Positions 1 through 5,524 of a stretch of DNA of 5,524 bases are shown one piece after another. Where the stretch lies: NCBI GenBank assembly GCA_035528275.1, contig DATKYV010000380.1, positions 1 to 5,524 of the forward strand. Direction: 5' to 3'. Both the position numbers and the translations under genes were made by a program. A model generated the notes under the pieces. It ran no database searches. It was not told the DNA's origin and saw only the letters and a program-made list of their open reading frames with translations. Each line of letters begins with the position of its first letter. Positions within the stretch are counted from its first letter, which is position 1. This DNA is from DATKYV01 sp035528275. Lineage in GTDB: Bacteria; Acidobacteriota; Terriglobia; UBA7540.

Positions 1-1736
1 ATCCCCTCGCCCTTCACGTTGTGCATTTCCCGCTGGGCCACTTCCAAATCTTTCCTGAATTTTCCGTAGAACTCCTCGAGGGCGCTGGTCCAGGAAAGCT
101 TCCCTTCCTCGACCTCGTCGAGCTCTTCTTCCATGCGCGCCGTGTAGGCCACGTCGAAGATGTCGCTGAAATTCTTCACCAGAAGCTCCGCCACGACCAT
201 TCCCAAGTCGGTGGGATAGAAGCGCCCCTGCTGCTTGTGAACATACTCGCGGTTCTGGATCACGGAGAGAATCTGGGCGTAGGTGGAAGGCCGGCCGATT
301 CCCTTCTCTTCCAGAGCTTTCACCAGCGTGGCCTCGTTGAAGCGCGGCGGCGGCTCGGTGAAGTGCTGTTCGGGCGTGACTTTGCGCGTGTGCAGCGCTT
401 CCCCCTGCTCGACGGCGGGCAGGCGATGCTTCAGCTCCTCGTCATCCAGCATCTCGGATTTCTCGTCCTTGCCTTCTTCGTAGACGGCGCGGAAGCCGTT
501 GAACTTTTCCACCGACCCAGTGGCGCGCAGCAGGTAATCTCCCGCCGCGATGTCGATGGTGGTCTGATCGAACAACGCCGGGTTCATCTGCGACGCCACG
601 AAGCGCTGCCAGATCAGCTTGTAAAGCTTCAACTCATCGGCACCGAGGAAGCGCTTCATCGAGTCCGGCGTGCGCTCGACGGAGGTCGGGCGGATGGCTT
701 CGTGGGCGTCCTGGGCGCCCTTTTTGGTCTTGTAGTGGATGGCGGAAGCAGGCAGATAGGCCTCGCCGTAGGTCCTGTGGATGTACTCGCGCGCCGCCTG
801 CAGGGCGCTCTCCGCGACGCGGGTTGAATCGGTCCGCATGTAGGTGATCAGGCCGACGGCGCCTTCCTCGCCGAGCTCCTCGCCTTCGTAGAGGCGCTGG
901 GCGAGCATCATCGTCTTCTTGGCCGAGAAGTGCAGTTTGCGCACCGCTTCCTGCTGCAGCTTGCTGGTGGTAAACGATGGCACCGGGTACTTGCGCTTCT
1001 CCTTCGTGGTGACCGACTGCACCACCGGCCGCGCCGTCTTCAGCGCCGCCACGTGCTGGCCGGCACTCGCCTGGTCGGGGATTTCCAGTTCCTTGCCCTG
1101 GAACTTGAAGAGGCGCGCCTCAAACGGCGGAGGATTCTTGCCCGCCAGCTCCACGCCGATGGTCCAGTATTCTTTCTTCTGGAAGGCCTGGATTTCCCGC
1201 TCGCGCTCGACGATAAGGCGCAGGGCCACGGTCTGCACGCGCCCCGCTGAGATGCCGCGCTTCACCTTTTCCCAGAGCAGCGGGCTGACCTGGTAGCCCA
1301 CCAACCGATCGAGAATCCTCCGAGCCTGCTGGGCGTCCACCAGCCGCGAGTCAATCTCCCCCGGATGCGCGAAGGACTCGCGCACCGCGTCGCGGGTGAT
1401 CTCGTTGAAGAGCACGCGGTAGAATTTCCGCTCCTTCCCATCGAGCAATTCGCGCAGATGGGCGCAGATGGCTTCGCCCTCGCGGTCCGGGTCGGCGGCG
1501 AGAAAAATCGAGTCCGCCTTGGCCGCGGCGGCCTTCAACTCCTGGATGACTTGCTTCTTGCTGGGAATGACGATGTAGGTGGGCGTGAATTTCCGCTTGA
1601 TGTCCACGCCCAGATCCTTCTTGGGCAGGTCCATCACGTGGCCCATCGAAGCCTTCACCGTGTAGTCAGACCCCAGGTAACGGTTGATGGTCTTCGCCTT
1701 GGCCGGCGATTCGACGATGACGAGCGATTTGGGCAT
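1..1736 (-). CDS. topA: DNA topoisomerase I (type IA), N-terminal 578 codons, 3' end outside window
   Basis: Type IA topoisomerase that relaxes negative supercoils by nicking one strand through a 5'-phosphotyrosine and passing the other strand. Seen in the translation: the N-terminus MPKSLVIVESPAKAKTI is the canonical TopA start and carries the Toprim Glu9. The acidic Mg-binding triad DPDRE follows at residues 82-86, GRVQT at 165-169, and the catalytic Tyr299 in GLITYMRTDS (equivalent to E. coli Tyr319) with Arg301 beside it. AHEAIRP lies around 344-350 and GIGRPSTYA at 479-487. The frame is open to the window edge. Complete bacterial TopA proteins are usually about 700-900 residues, so the missing part should hold the end of the core and the C-terminal zinc-ribbon repeats. 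The ATG at 1736 is the only sensible start, yet no Shine-Dalgarno sequence precedes it; the leader is a heptamer repeat. It lies 126 bp after dprA and is probably cotranscribed with it. Identification is firm. Confidence 0.97.
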   Translation of the reverse strand, partial: MPKSLVIVESPAKAKTINRYLGSDYTVKASMGHVMDLPKKDLGVDIKRKFTPTYIVIPSKKQVIQELKAAAAKADSIFLAADPDREGEAICAHLRELLDGKERKFYRVLFNEITRDAVRESFAHPGEIDSRLVDAQQARRILDRLVGYQVSPLLWEKVKRGISAGRVQTVALRLIVEREREIQAFQKKEYWTIGVELAGKNPPPFEARLFKFQGKELEIPDQASAGQHVAALKTARPVVQSVTTKEKRKYPVPSFTTSKLQQEAVRKLHFSAKKTMMLAQRLYEGEELGEEGAVGLITYMRTDSTRVAESALQAAREYIHRTYGEAYLPASAIHYKTKKGAQDAHEAIRPTSVERTPDSMKRFLGADELKLYKLIWQRFVASQMNPALFDQTTIDIAAGDYLLRATGSVEKFNGFRAVYEEGKDEKSEMLDDEELKHRLPAVEQGEALHTRKVTPEQHFTEPPPRFNEATLVKALEEKGIGRPSTYAQILSVIQNREYVHKQQGRFYPTDLGMVVAELLVKNFSDIFDVAYTARMEEELDEVEEGKLSWTSALEEFYGKFRKDLEVAQREMHNVKGEG

Positions 1737-1740
1737 ACTA

Positions 1741-1768
1741 GTTTTCAGTTTTCAGTAGTCAGTTCTCA
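1741..1768. repeat. Degenerate 7-bp tandem repeat tract A, next to topA start
   Basis: Four consecutive heptamers on the plus strand: GTTTTCA, GTTTTCA, GTAGTCA, GTTCTCA. On the minus strand (the mRNA sense of topA) they read TGAGAAC, TGACTAC, TGAAAAC, TGAAAAC. The tract ends four bases before the topA ATG, so it occupies the place where a ribosome binding site would be expected. It shares the TGARARY-like consensus with the longer tract at 1794-1856 but is not in the same 7-bp phase. Function is unknown. Confidence 0.8.
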
Positions 1769-1793
1769 GCCTGCACTCAATTCTGCCTTCCGG

Positions 1794-1856
1794 TTTTCAA
1801 CTCTCAACTCTCGACTCTCAACTTTCAACTTTCGACTCTCAAGTTCCGGCTTTCAA
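1794..1856. repeat. Degenerate 7-bp tandem repeat tract B, next to dprA stop
   Basis: Nine consecutive 7-bp units on the plus strand: TTTTCAA, CTCTCAA, CTCTCGA, CTCTCAA, CTTTCAA, CTTTCGA, CTCTCAA, GTTCCGG, CTTTCAA. Eight fit YTYTCRA; the eighth has diverged. A further partial unit (CTTCCGT) reaches the dprA stop codon at 1863-1865. On the minus strand the tract is purine-rich (TTGAGAG, TCGAAAG and similar), with a TGA in most units. Because 7 is not a multiple of 3, successive TGAs fall in different frames, so all three minus-strand frames are closed between dprA and topA. The layout resembles the heptanucleotide short tandemly repeated sequences known from cyanobacteria and other bacteria. 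There are no spacers, so it is not a CRISPR array. Confidence 0.85.
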
Positions 1857-1862
1857 CTTCCG

Positions 1863-3014
1863 TCACAGTTTGCGAATAAAGTTCTTCCCCGGCAACTGCC
1901 GGATCAGTCCGCGCATTTCGAGCTCGAGCAGCGCCATCAGCACGCGCGACGGAGGAAGCTGAACGGTACCGAGAATCGAATCCACAAACACCGCTTCATC
2001 CGCGCGCAGCAACTCAAAGACCGCCTTCTGTTCCGGCGTCAACGACTCTGCAAAGAGCGATGCGGTCTCCGGGGTCGCCTGTTGTTCTTCCGATGCGTCG
2101 GCGGGCGGCAGGAGTTGCACGCGGATCGCCGCCGGAAATTCCTCCACCACGTCGATCCACTGGTCGACGAGCTTGGCGCCCTGCTTGATCAGATGGTTCG
2201 GGCCGAAACTCTGCGCGCAGGTGATGTTACCCGGAACGCCAAAAACCTCGCGGTTTTGATCCAAGGCCAGGCGCGCGGTGATCAGCGACCCGCTGTACTC
2301 CGCCGCCTCGACGACCACCACGCCCAGCGAGAGACCGCTGATGATCCGGTTGCGGATGGGAAAATTCTCCGGCGTCGGCGCCGTGCCGAGCGGGAACTCC
2401 GAGATGACAACGCCCGTCTCCATGATTTTTTCCGCCAGCTTCCTGTTCTCCCGCGGATAGATCACATCCGCTCCAGAGCCCAGCACTGCCACGGTCTTGC
2501 CATTTCCCTCCAGCGCCCCGCGATGAGCCGTTGAATCGATTCCGCGCGCCAGGCCGCTGACGATCACCAGCCGGCGCTCGGCCAAGTCGCGCGCCAGGCG
2601 GTGCCCCACCTGGCTGCCGTAGGCCGTGGGACGCCGCGTGCCGACGATCGCCACGGCATGCTGGGAAAGCAGACTGGCGTCGCCGCGCACATAGAGGACC
2701 AGCGGCGGGTCGGGAATTTGTCTGAGCAAGGGCGGATATTCGTCACTCCCCAAGGTGAGCAGACGGCAACCCGCCTTCGCCGCCGCCTCAATTTCCTTTT
2801 CGGCTTCCTTCAGCCCTGCCTGAGCAAAAATCTCCTGGGCCACGTGCGCCGGCACGCCGCAGCTTTCAAGCTCCGTCAATGAGGCCATGTAAACGGCCTG
2901 CGGCGACCCAAAGCGTTCGAGGAGACTCTGCGCCCCGCGCACCCCCAGGCCATCCACATACGTGAGCCCCATCCAGTATTGGAGATTCTCGTCCACTTGC
3001 CCTTCCGCCACCAA
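1863..3014 (-). CDS. dprA: DNA processing protein DprA (Smf)
   Basis: Cytoplasmic single-stranded-DNA-binding protein that protects incoming transforming DNA and loads RecA on it; it is also found in species not known to be competent. The 383 residues show the full family layout. An N-terminal helical (HhH/SAM-like) region covers about 10-75 (YWMGL, DGLG). The Rossmann-type DprA fold spans about 85-290 with VGTRRPTAYG at 124-133, SGLARGID at 153-160, AVLGSGADVIYP around 176-187, PENFPIRNRIISGLS at 215-229, EYSGSLITA at 239-247 and GPNHLIKQGAKLV at 271-283. A C-terminal winged-helix-like segment covers about 325-383 (LLELEMRGLIRQLPG). The start is uncertain. TTG at 3014 is the furthest upstream start after an in-frame TGA. 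GTG at 2996 has GGAAGGG only 3 nt upstream, and ATG at 2972 would cut into the conserved N-terminus. topA follows, as in many bacteria. Function is certain, start is not. Confidence 0.96.
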   Translation of the reverse strand: MVAEGQVDENLQYWMGLTYVDGLGVRGAQSLLERFGSPQAVYMASLTELESCGVPAHVAQEIFAQAGLKEAEKEIEAAAKAGCRLLTLGSDEYPPLLRQIPDPPLVLYVRGDASLLSQHAVAIVGTRRPTAYGSQVGHRLARDLAERRLVIVSGLARGIDSTAHRGALEGNGKTVAVLGSGADVIYPRENRKLAEKIMETGVVISEFPLGTAPTPENFPIRNRIISGLSLGVVVVEAAEYSGSLITARLALDQNREVFGVPGNITCAQSFGPNHLIKQGAKLVDQWIDVVEEFPAAIRVQLLPPADASEEQQATPETASLFAESLTPEQKAVFELLRADEAVFVDSILGTVQLPPSRVLMALLELEMRGLIRQLPGKNFIRKL

Positions 3015-3153
3015 GGCCGCGAATCGTCATCCCGGAGCGCCGCCTTTCCGAACGCCCCGAGAACTCCACGACCGTGGCCGCAAGCCTCGCCCTCTTCCGG
3101 CAACACCCCGGAACGAACTCTAAAATCGCAGAACATGAGGTTTGCACGCAAGG

Positions 3154-3180
3154 AAAAACTCTGCGGGCCTTAATCCCGCA
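3154..3180 (-). terminator. Candidate intrinsic terminator after the small membrane-protein gene
   Basis: Read on the minus strand, a perfect 6-bp GC-rich stem TGCGGG/CCCGCA encloses the 7-nt loop ATTAAGG and is followed, after GAG, by five T residues. It begins 44 nt past the stop codon of the 106-residue gene and lies upstream of dprA, so it would separate the two. The stem is short and the T run starts three bases late, so it may be weak. Confidence 0.45.
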
Positions 3181-3224
3181 AACCGCGGCTCAAGATGAAC
3201 GGGAGTTGAGACAGCGAGAGAATC

Positions 3225-3545
3225 CTAGAGGAACCGAGACCTGTGAGACATTTGAGCGGCATGTCCCCGGCGGCGAAGATACCACTCCCCCACGTCTGCG
3301 GAGGTATCCGAGAGCACGTCGAGCGCCGCCTTCGCCGCCTGGCTGATGGCAGCCAGGACCTTTACACCCAACCAGACCAAGAAATTCACAGCCGAGCGTC
3401 CCGGGTCGCGGGATTCGATTCGCAGCCGGATGCGCGGCCCTTCCAGGCGGTAAGCCGTCAGAACCAAACCGACGTAGAGAACCCCCGCGCCCAACAGGAG
3501 CAACCTCGCCAAATCCCAGAATAAGGTCTCAAGCGTCAACGCCAT
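3225..3545 (-). CDS. Small hypothetical membrane protein (106 aa)
   Basis: I do not recognise this protein. It begins MALTLETLFWDLARLLLLGA and has one clear transmembrane segment at about residues 13-31, followed by a basic stretch (YRLEGPRIRLRI, 32-43). A second hydrophobic or amphipathic stretch lies at about 51-76 (NFLVWLGVKVLAAISQAA), and the tail is charged with RRR at 91-93. Under the positive-inside rule the basic patch suggests a cytoplasmic face between the two segments. Support for a real gene: an ATG with a GAGGTGG ribosome binding site just upstream, a membrane-like composition that a chance frame would be unlikely to give, placement in a gap with no competing gene on either strand, and a possible terminator downstream. 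The gaps are 176 bp from the response regulator and 210 bp to dprA, so it may be transcribed alone or by read-through. No function can be assigned. Confidence 0.7.
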   Translation of the reverse strand: MALTLETLFWDLARLLLLGAGVLYVGLVLTAYRLEGPRIRLRIESRDPGRSAVNFLVWLGVKVLAAISQAAKAALDVLSDTSADVGEWYLRRRGHAAQMSHRSRFL

Positions 3546-3548
3546 GCC

Positions 3549-3555
3549 CCACCTC
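3549..3555 (-). promoter_or_regulatory. Ribosome binding site of the small membrane-protein gene
   Basis: The minus strand reads GAGGTGG three bases before the ATG at 3545; counting from the GAGG core the spacing is six bases. It supports translation of this otherwise unrecognised reading frame and fixes its start. Confidence 0.65.
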
Positions 3556-3721
3556 GCACGTCCCGGCCCTTTACCCGACTCACCTGATTAGATGTGGCGG
3601 GTGGCCCGAAGGGTTCGCTGCGGAGGGAGTGTGGCCAGTCGCGGGTCCGGGCGGGCGAGAGGCGGGAAGCCAAGCGGCAGCGCGCAAGACCCTCCCGCGG
3701 AAGGATTTGCCGTGAGTCCCC

Positions 3722-5068
3722 TCAGCGCCTCTTGATCCCGAATTTCTCCAGGCGATACTGAAGGGTTCGGAAGGTCATGCCCAGAAGTTGGGCCGAACGA
3801 GTGATGTTCCAATTGGTGCGCTGGAGCGCCTCCAGAATCTTGGTTTTCTCATGCTCTTCCCAGGTGCGCTCGGGGATGACAGGCTGAGGGCCGCCGTCGT
3901 GGCTGGCCGGAACTGCGGAGGCCGCCAGGGCCGCCGCAGGTTGGAGAATCTCCGGCGGCAAGTCCGCGGGCTCGATCACATCTCCTTCCCCCAGGAGCAC
4001 GGCCCGCTCCATGGCCCATTCGAGTTGCCGGACGTTTCCAGGCCATGAATAACCGTGTAGAGCCTTCAACGCTTCAGGCGAGATTCCGTGTACTTTTCGT
4101 CCCGCGGCCAGGACCGCTTTTCGCACGAAGTGCAGCGCCAGAATCTCAATGTCCGCGCCTCGCTCGCGCAGCGGCGGGCAGACGATGGGGATGACATTCA
4201 GGCGGTAATAGAGGTCCTCGCGAAATTTGCCTTCCTTGAGCAACTGGTCGAGGATCCGATTGGTCGCGGCGATGATGCGGACATCCACCTTGAGGGATTC
4301 CGTCCCGCCCACGCGCATGATTTCCCGCTCCTGCAGGGCGCGGAGAATCTTTGCCTGGAGCGCCAGGCTGGTGTCGCCAATCTCATCCAGGAAAAGTGTG
4401 GACTGATGGGCCCTCTCGAAGAGCCCTTTTTTCTGCTGATGAGCGTCGGTGAAAGCGCCCTTCTCGTGGCCGAAGAGCTCGCTTTCCAGCAAAGTCTCCG
4501 TCAGGGCAGCGCAGTTGACGGCGAGAAACGGCCGCCCGCCTCGCGGACTATGGTTGTGGATTTCCCGCGCCACGAGCTCCTTGCCCGTGCCGCTTTCCCC
4601 CAGGACCAATGCGGTGTAGGAGGTGGGCGCGACTTTCAGGATCATCCGAATCAAGGTCTTGATGGCCGCCGAATCGCCGATGATGCTCTCCCGGAGGGTG
4701 GTGAGGTGCTCGAAAACACTGCCTACCACTTCGAGCAAGCGGGAACGGTCCACGGGCTTTTCCAGATATTCGTAAACGCCCTTCTTGGTTGCCTCGATGG
4801 CGGACTGGATCGACGGGTAGCCGGTGATGAGCACCACGGCCACGGTGGGATCGGCGCTCACGATTTGGCCCAGCAACTGGACACCGGTCATTCCGGTGAG
4901 ATTGAGGTCCGTGAGGACCAGGTCGAACCGTTTCTGTCCCAGGAGACGTAGGGCACTCTCGCCGCTCGCCGCGGTCTCCACCTGGTAACCTTCGTCGTGC
5001 AGAATGTCGCGATAAATTTCGCGTTGGCGTTCTTCGTCGTCGACCACCAGAATGGAACCGTGAAGCAT
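3722..5068 (-). CDS. Sigma-54-dependent response regulator, NtrC family
   Basis: Two-component response regulator and enhancer-binding activator of sigma-54 RNA polymerase; 448 residues, normal for the family. The receiver domain (about 4-120) has the acidic pair Asp10/Asp11, phosphoacceptor Asp54 (LTDLNL), Thr82 and Lys104 (EKP). The AAA+ domain (about 130-365) has Walker A GESGTGKE at 157-164, Asn185, Walker B FLDEIGD at 226-232, AATN around 267-270, Arg283 and Arg289 in the REDLYYRLN region, and WPGNVRQLE at 342-350. The sigma-54 contact loop is GAFTDA (204-209) rather than the usual GAFTGA. A linker rich in Ala and Pro (about 375-400) leads to a Fis-type HTH at about 405-446 (NITRSAQLLGMTFRTLQYRL). 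It lies 11 bp after the histidine kinase and is surely in the same operon. The target genes and signal are unknown; resemblance to NtrC, ZraR and AtoC is general, so no symbol is given. Confidence 0.96.
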   Translation of the reverse strand: MLHGSILVVDDEERQREIYRDILHDEGYQVETAASGESALRLLGQKRFDLVLTDLNLTGMTGVQLLGQIVSADPTVAVVLITGYPSIQSAIEATKKGVYEYLEKPVDRSRLLEVVGSVFEHLTTLRESIIGDSAAIKTLIRMILKVAPTSYTALVLGESGTGKELVAREIHNHSPRGGRPFLAVNCAALTETLLESELFGHEKGAFTDAHQQKKGLFERAHQSTLFLDEIGDTSLALQAKILRALQEREIMRVGGTESLKVDVRIIAATNRILDQLLKEGKFREDLYYRLNVIPIVCPPLRERGADIEILALHFVRKAVLAAGRKVHGISPEALKALHGYSWPGNVRQLEWAMERAVLLGEGDVIEPADLPPEILQPAAALAASAVPASHDGGPQPVIPERTWEEHEKTKILEALQRTNWNITRSAQLLGMTFRTLQYRLEKFGIKRR

Positions 5069-5076
5069 AAACCGCG

Positions 5077-5081
5077 TCCTT
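5077..5081 (-). promoter_or_regulatory. Ribosome binding site of the response regulator, overlapping the kinase stop codon
   Basis: On the minus strand AAGGA lies eight bases before the ATG at 5068. Its first two bases are the last two of the kinase TAA stop codon (5082-5080). Ribosomes finishing the kinase would therefore stop on the initiation site of the regulator, an arrangement that favours coupled translation of the two proteins. Confidence 0.75.
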
Positions 5082-5524
5082 AACCGGATGCCGATGAAGC
5101 GGCAGCAGTTGAGCGGGCGAGCGCCGGGCGGGAGAGCGGCAGCTCAATGACGATGACGGCCCCGGGGCCTTCACCCTCACCCACGAAGATGCGGCCGCCA
5201 TGGTCCTCCAGGATTTTCCTGGTGATGGCGAAGCCGAGACCGAACCCCGTGGCGCGGGTGGAGTAGTAGGGCGTGAAGATTTTCTCCCGGTCGCCGGGTG
5301 GGATGCCGGGCCCCGAATCGGCAAAACGCAGCTCCAGCAATCCCGGATCCGACTCGTGGGAGACCCAGCGCGCAGCCAAACGGATTTCGCCCCCCTCCGG
5401 CATCGCCTGAATGGCATTCGTGAGGATGTTCACGAAGCAGGTCTTCAACTGCCCGGCGTCGGCGTCAAACACAGGCAAATCGTCGGGGAGCGCGCAACTG
5501 ATCGTGATTCCCTGGTCGTGGGCT
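5080..5524 (-). CDS. Sensor histidine kinase, C-terminal catalytic domain (5' end outside window)
   Basis: The last 147 codons of a two-component sensor kinase that would phosphorylate the adjacent regulator. What is visible is nearly all of the HATPase_c ATP-binding domain. The N box is NILTNAIQAMPEGG (visible residues 32-45), the G1 box DSGPGIP (69-75), and the F box IFTPYYST (82-89). The G2 box is GFGLGFAITRKI (93-104), where GTGLGLA is more usual. The closing strand is GAVIVIELPL (121-130), followed by a 17-residue tail rich in Ala and Ser. The N-box style (NAIQAMPEGG) is typical of NtrB/PAS-type kinases that partner NtrC-family regulators. The dimerisation domain with the phosphorylated His, and the sensor region, lie beyond the window edge, so the signal and cellular location cannot be told. 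The 11-bp gap to the regulator gene shows one operon. Confidence 0.95.
   Translation of the reverse strand, partial: AHDQGITISCALPDDLPVFDADAGQLKTCFVNILTNAIQAMPEGGEIRLAARWVSHESDPGLLELRFADSGPGIPPGDREKIFTPYYSTRATGFGLGFAITRKILEDHGGRIFVGEGEGPGAVIVIELPLSRPALARSTAAASSASG

Noticed and set aside
21..827. Plus-strand open frame of 268 codons antisense to topA.
   Set aside because: The opposite strand encodes unmistakable TopA motifs, including the catalytic Tyr; this frame is a shadow.
1741..1863. CRISPR array.
   Set aside because: The repeats are 7 bp, directly adjacent and degenerate, with no unique spacers and no cas genes nearby.
1365..2534. Long plus-strand open frame of 389 codons antisense to topA and dprA.
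   Set aside because: It runs across the opposite strand of two firmly identified genes and the repeat spacer, has no recognisable domain, and is explained by the high GC content and codon bias of the real genes.
3100..3150. Candidate sigma-70 promoter for dprA on the minus strand (TTGCGT with a T-rich -10-like stretch).
   Set aside because: The spacing to the best -10-like hexamer (TTTTAG) is about 20 bases and the match is poor; it cannot be supported by eye.
3546..3572. Possible sigma-54 promoter (GG-N10-GC spacing) before the small membrane-protein gene.
   Set aside because: Apart from the GG and GC it fits the consensus poorly, and it lies so close to the ATG that transcription would begin at or after the start codon and lose the ribosome binding site.
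3690..3704. Hairpin (6-bp stem with one G-T pair, 3-nt loop) just after the response regulator stop.
   Set aside because: There is no T run after it on the minus strand and such GC-rich stems are expected by chance at this composition, so I do not call it a terminator.
4088..4951. Plus-strand open frame of 287 codons antisense to the response regulator.
   Set aside because: It is a mirror of the regulator coding sequence, with low-complexity, Arg/Gly/Gln-rich translation and no motif.
4548..5417. Minus-strand open frame of 289 codons overlapping the kinase and the regulator in another frame.
   Set aside because: Its translation is rich in Arg, Ser, Pro and Gly with no domain, while the other frame gives intact HATPase and receiver motifs at the same positions.

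Overview
The window looks like a stretch of a GC-rich (roughly 60%, by eye) free-living bacterial chromosome. All five supported genes are on the minus strand, so transcription runs from the high-coordinate end to the low-coordinate end. The phylum is not certain. The conserved dprA-topA pair, an NtrC-type two-component pair and degenerate heptamer repeats between genes would fit Acidobacteriota or a similar soil or groundwater lineage. That placement is an inference; no marker gene here fixes it.

In transcription order: (1) 5524-5080, the C-terminal catalytic (ATP-binding) part of a sensor histidine kinase whose N-terminus lies outside the window. (2) 5068-3722, a complete sigma-54-dependent response regulator (receiver, AAA+ and Fis-type HTH domains), only 11 bp after the kinase, with a ribosome binding site that overlaps the kinase stop codon. 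(3) 3545-3225, a small unrecognised membrane protein of 106 residues with a good ribosome binding site, followed by a candidate intrinsic terminator at 3180-3154. (4) 3014-1863, DprA, the RecA loader on single-stranded DNA in natural transformation. (5) 1736-1, DNA topoisomerase I (TopA), complete at its N-terminus and cut by the window edge after 578 codons.

The kinase and regulator form one cotranscribed two-component system. The kinase would phosphorylate Asp54 of the regulator, which then activates sigma-54 RNA polymerase at promoters that are not evident here. The dprA-topA order is widespread in bacteria (for example smf-topA in Bacillus) and is probably a second transcription unit.

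The most unusual non-coding feature is the 126-bp dprA-topA spacer. It consists largely of two tracts of degenerate 7-bp tandem repeats (minus-strand consensus about TGARARY). They run from the dprA stop codon to within a few bases of the topA start codon, which has no visible Shine-Dalgarno sequence. No CRISPR array, insertion sequence, rRNA or tRNA was seen, and I found no convincing case for a wholly new system; the other gene content is ordinary housekeeping and regulation.
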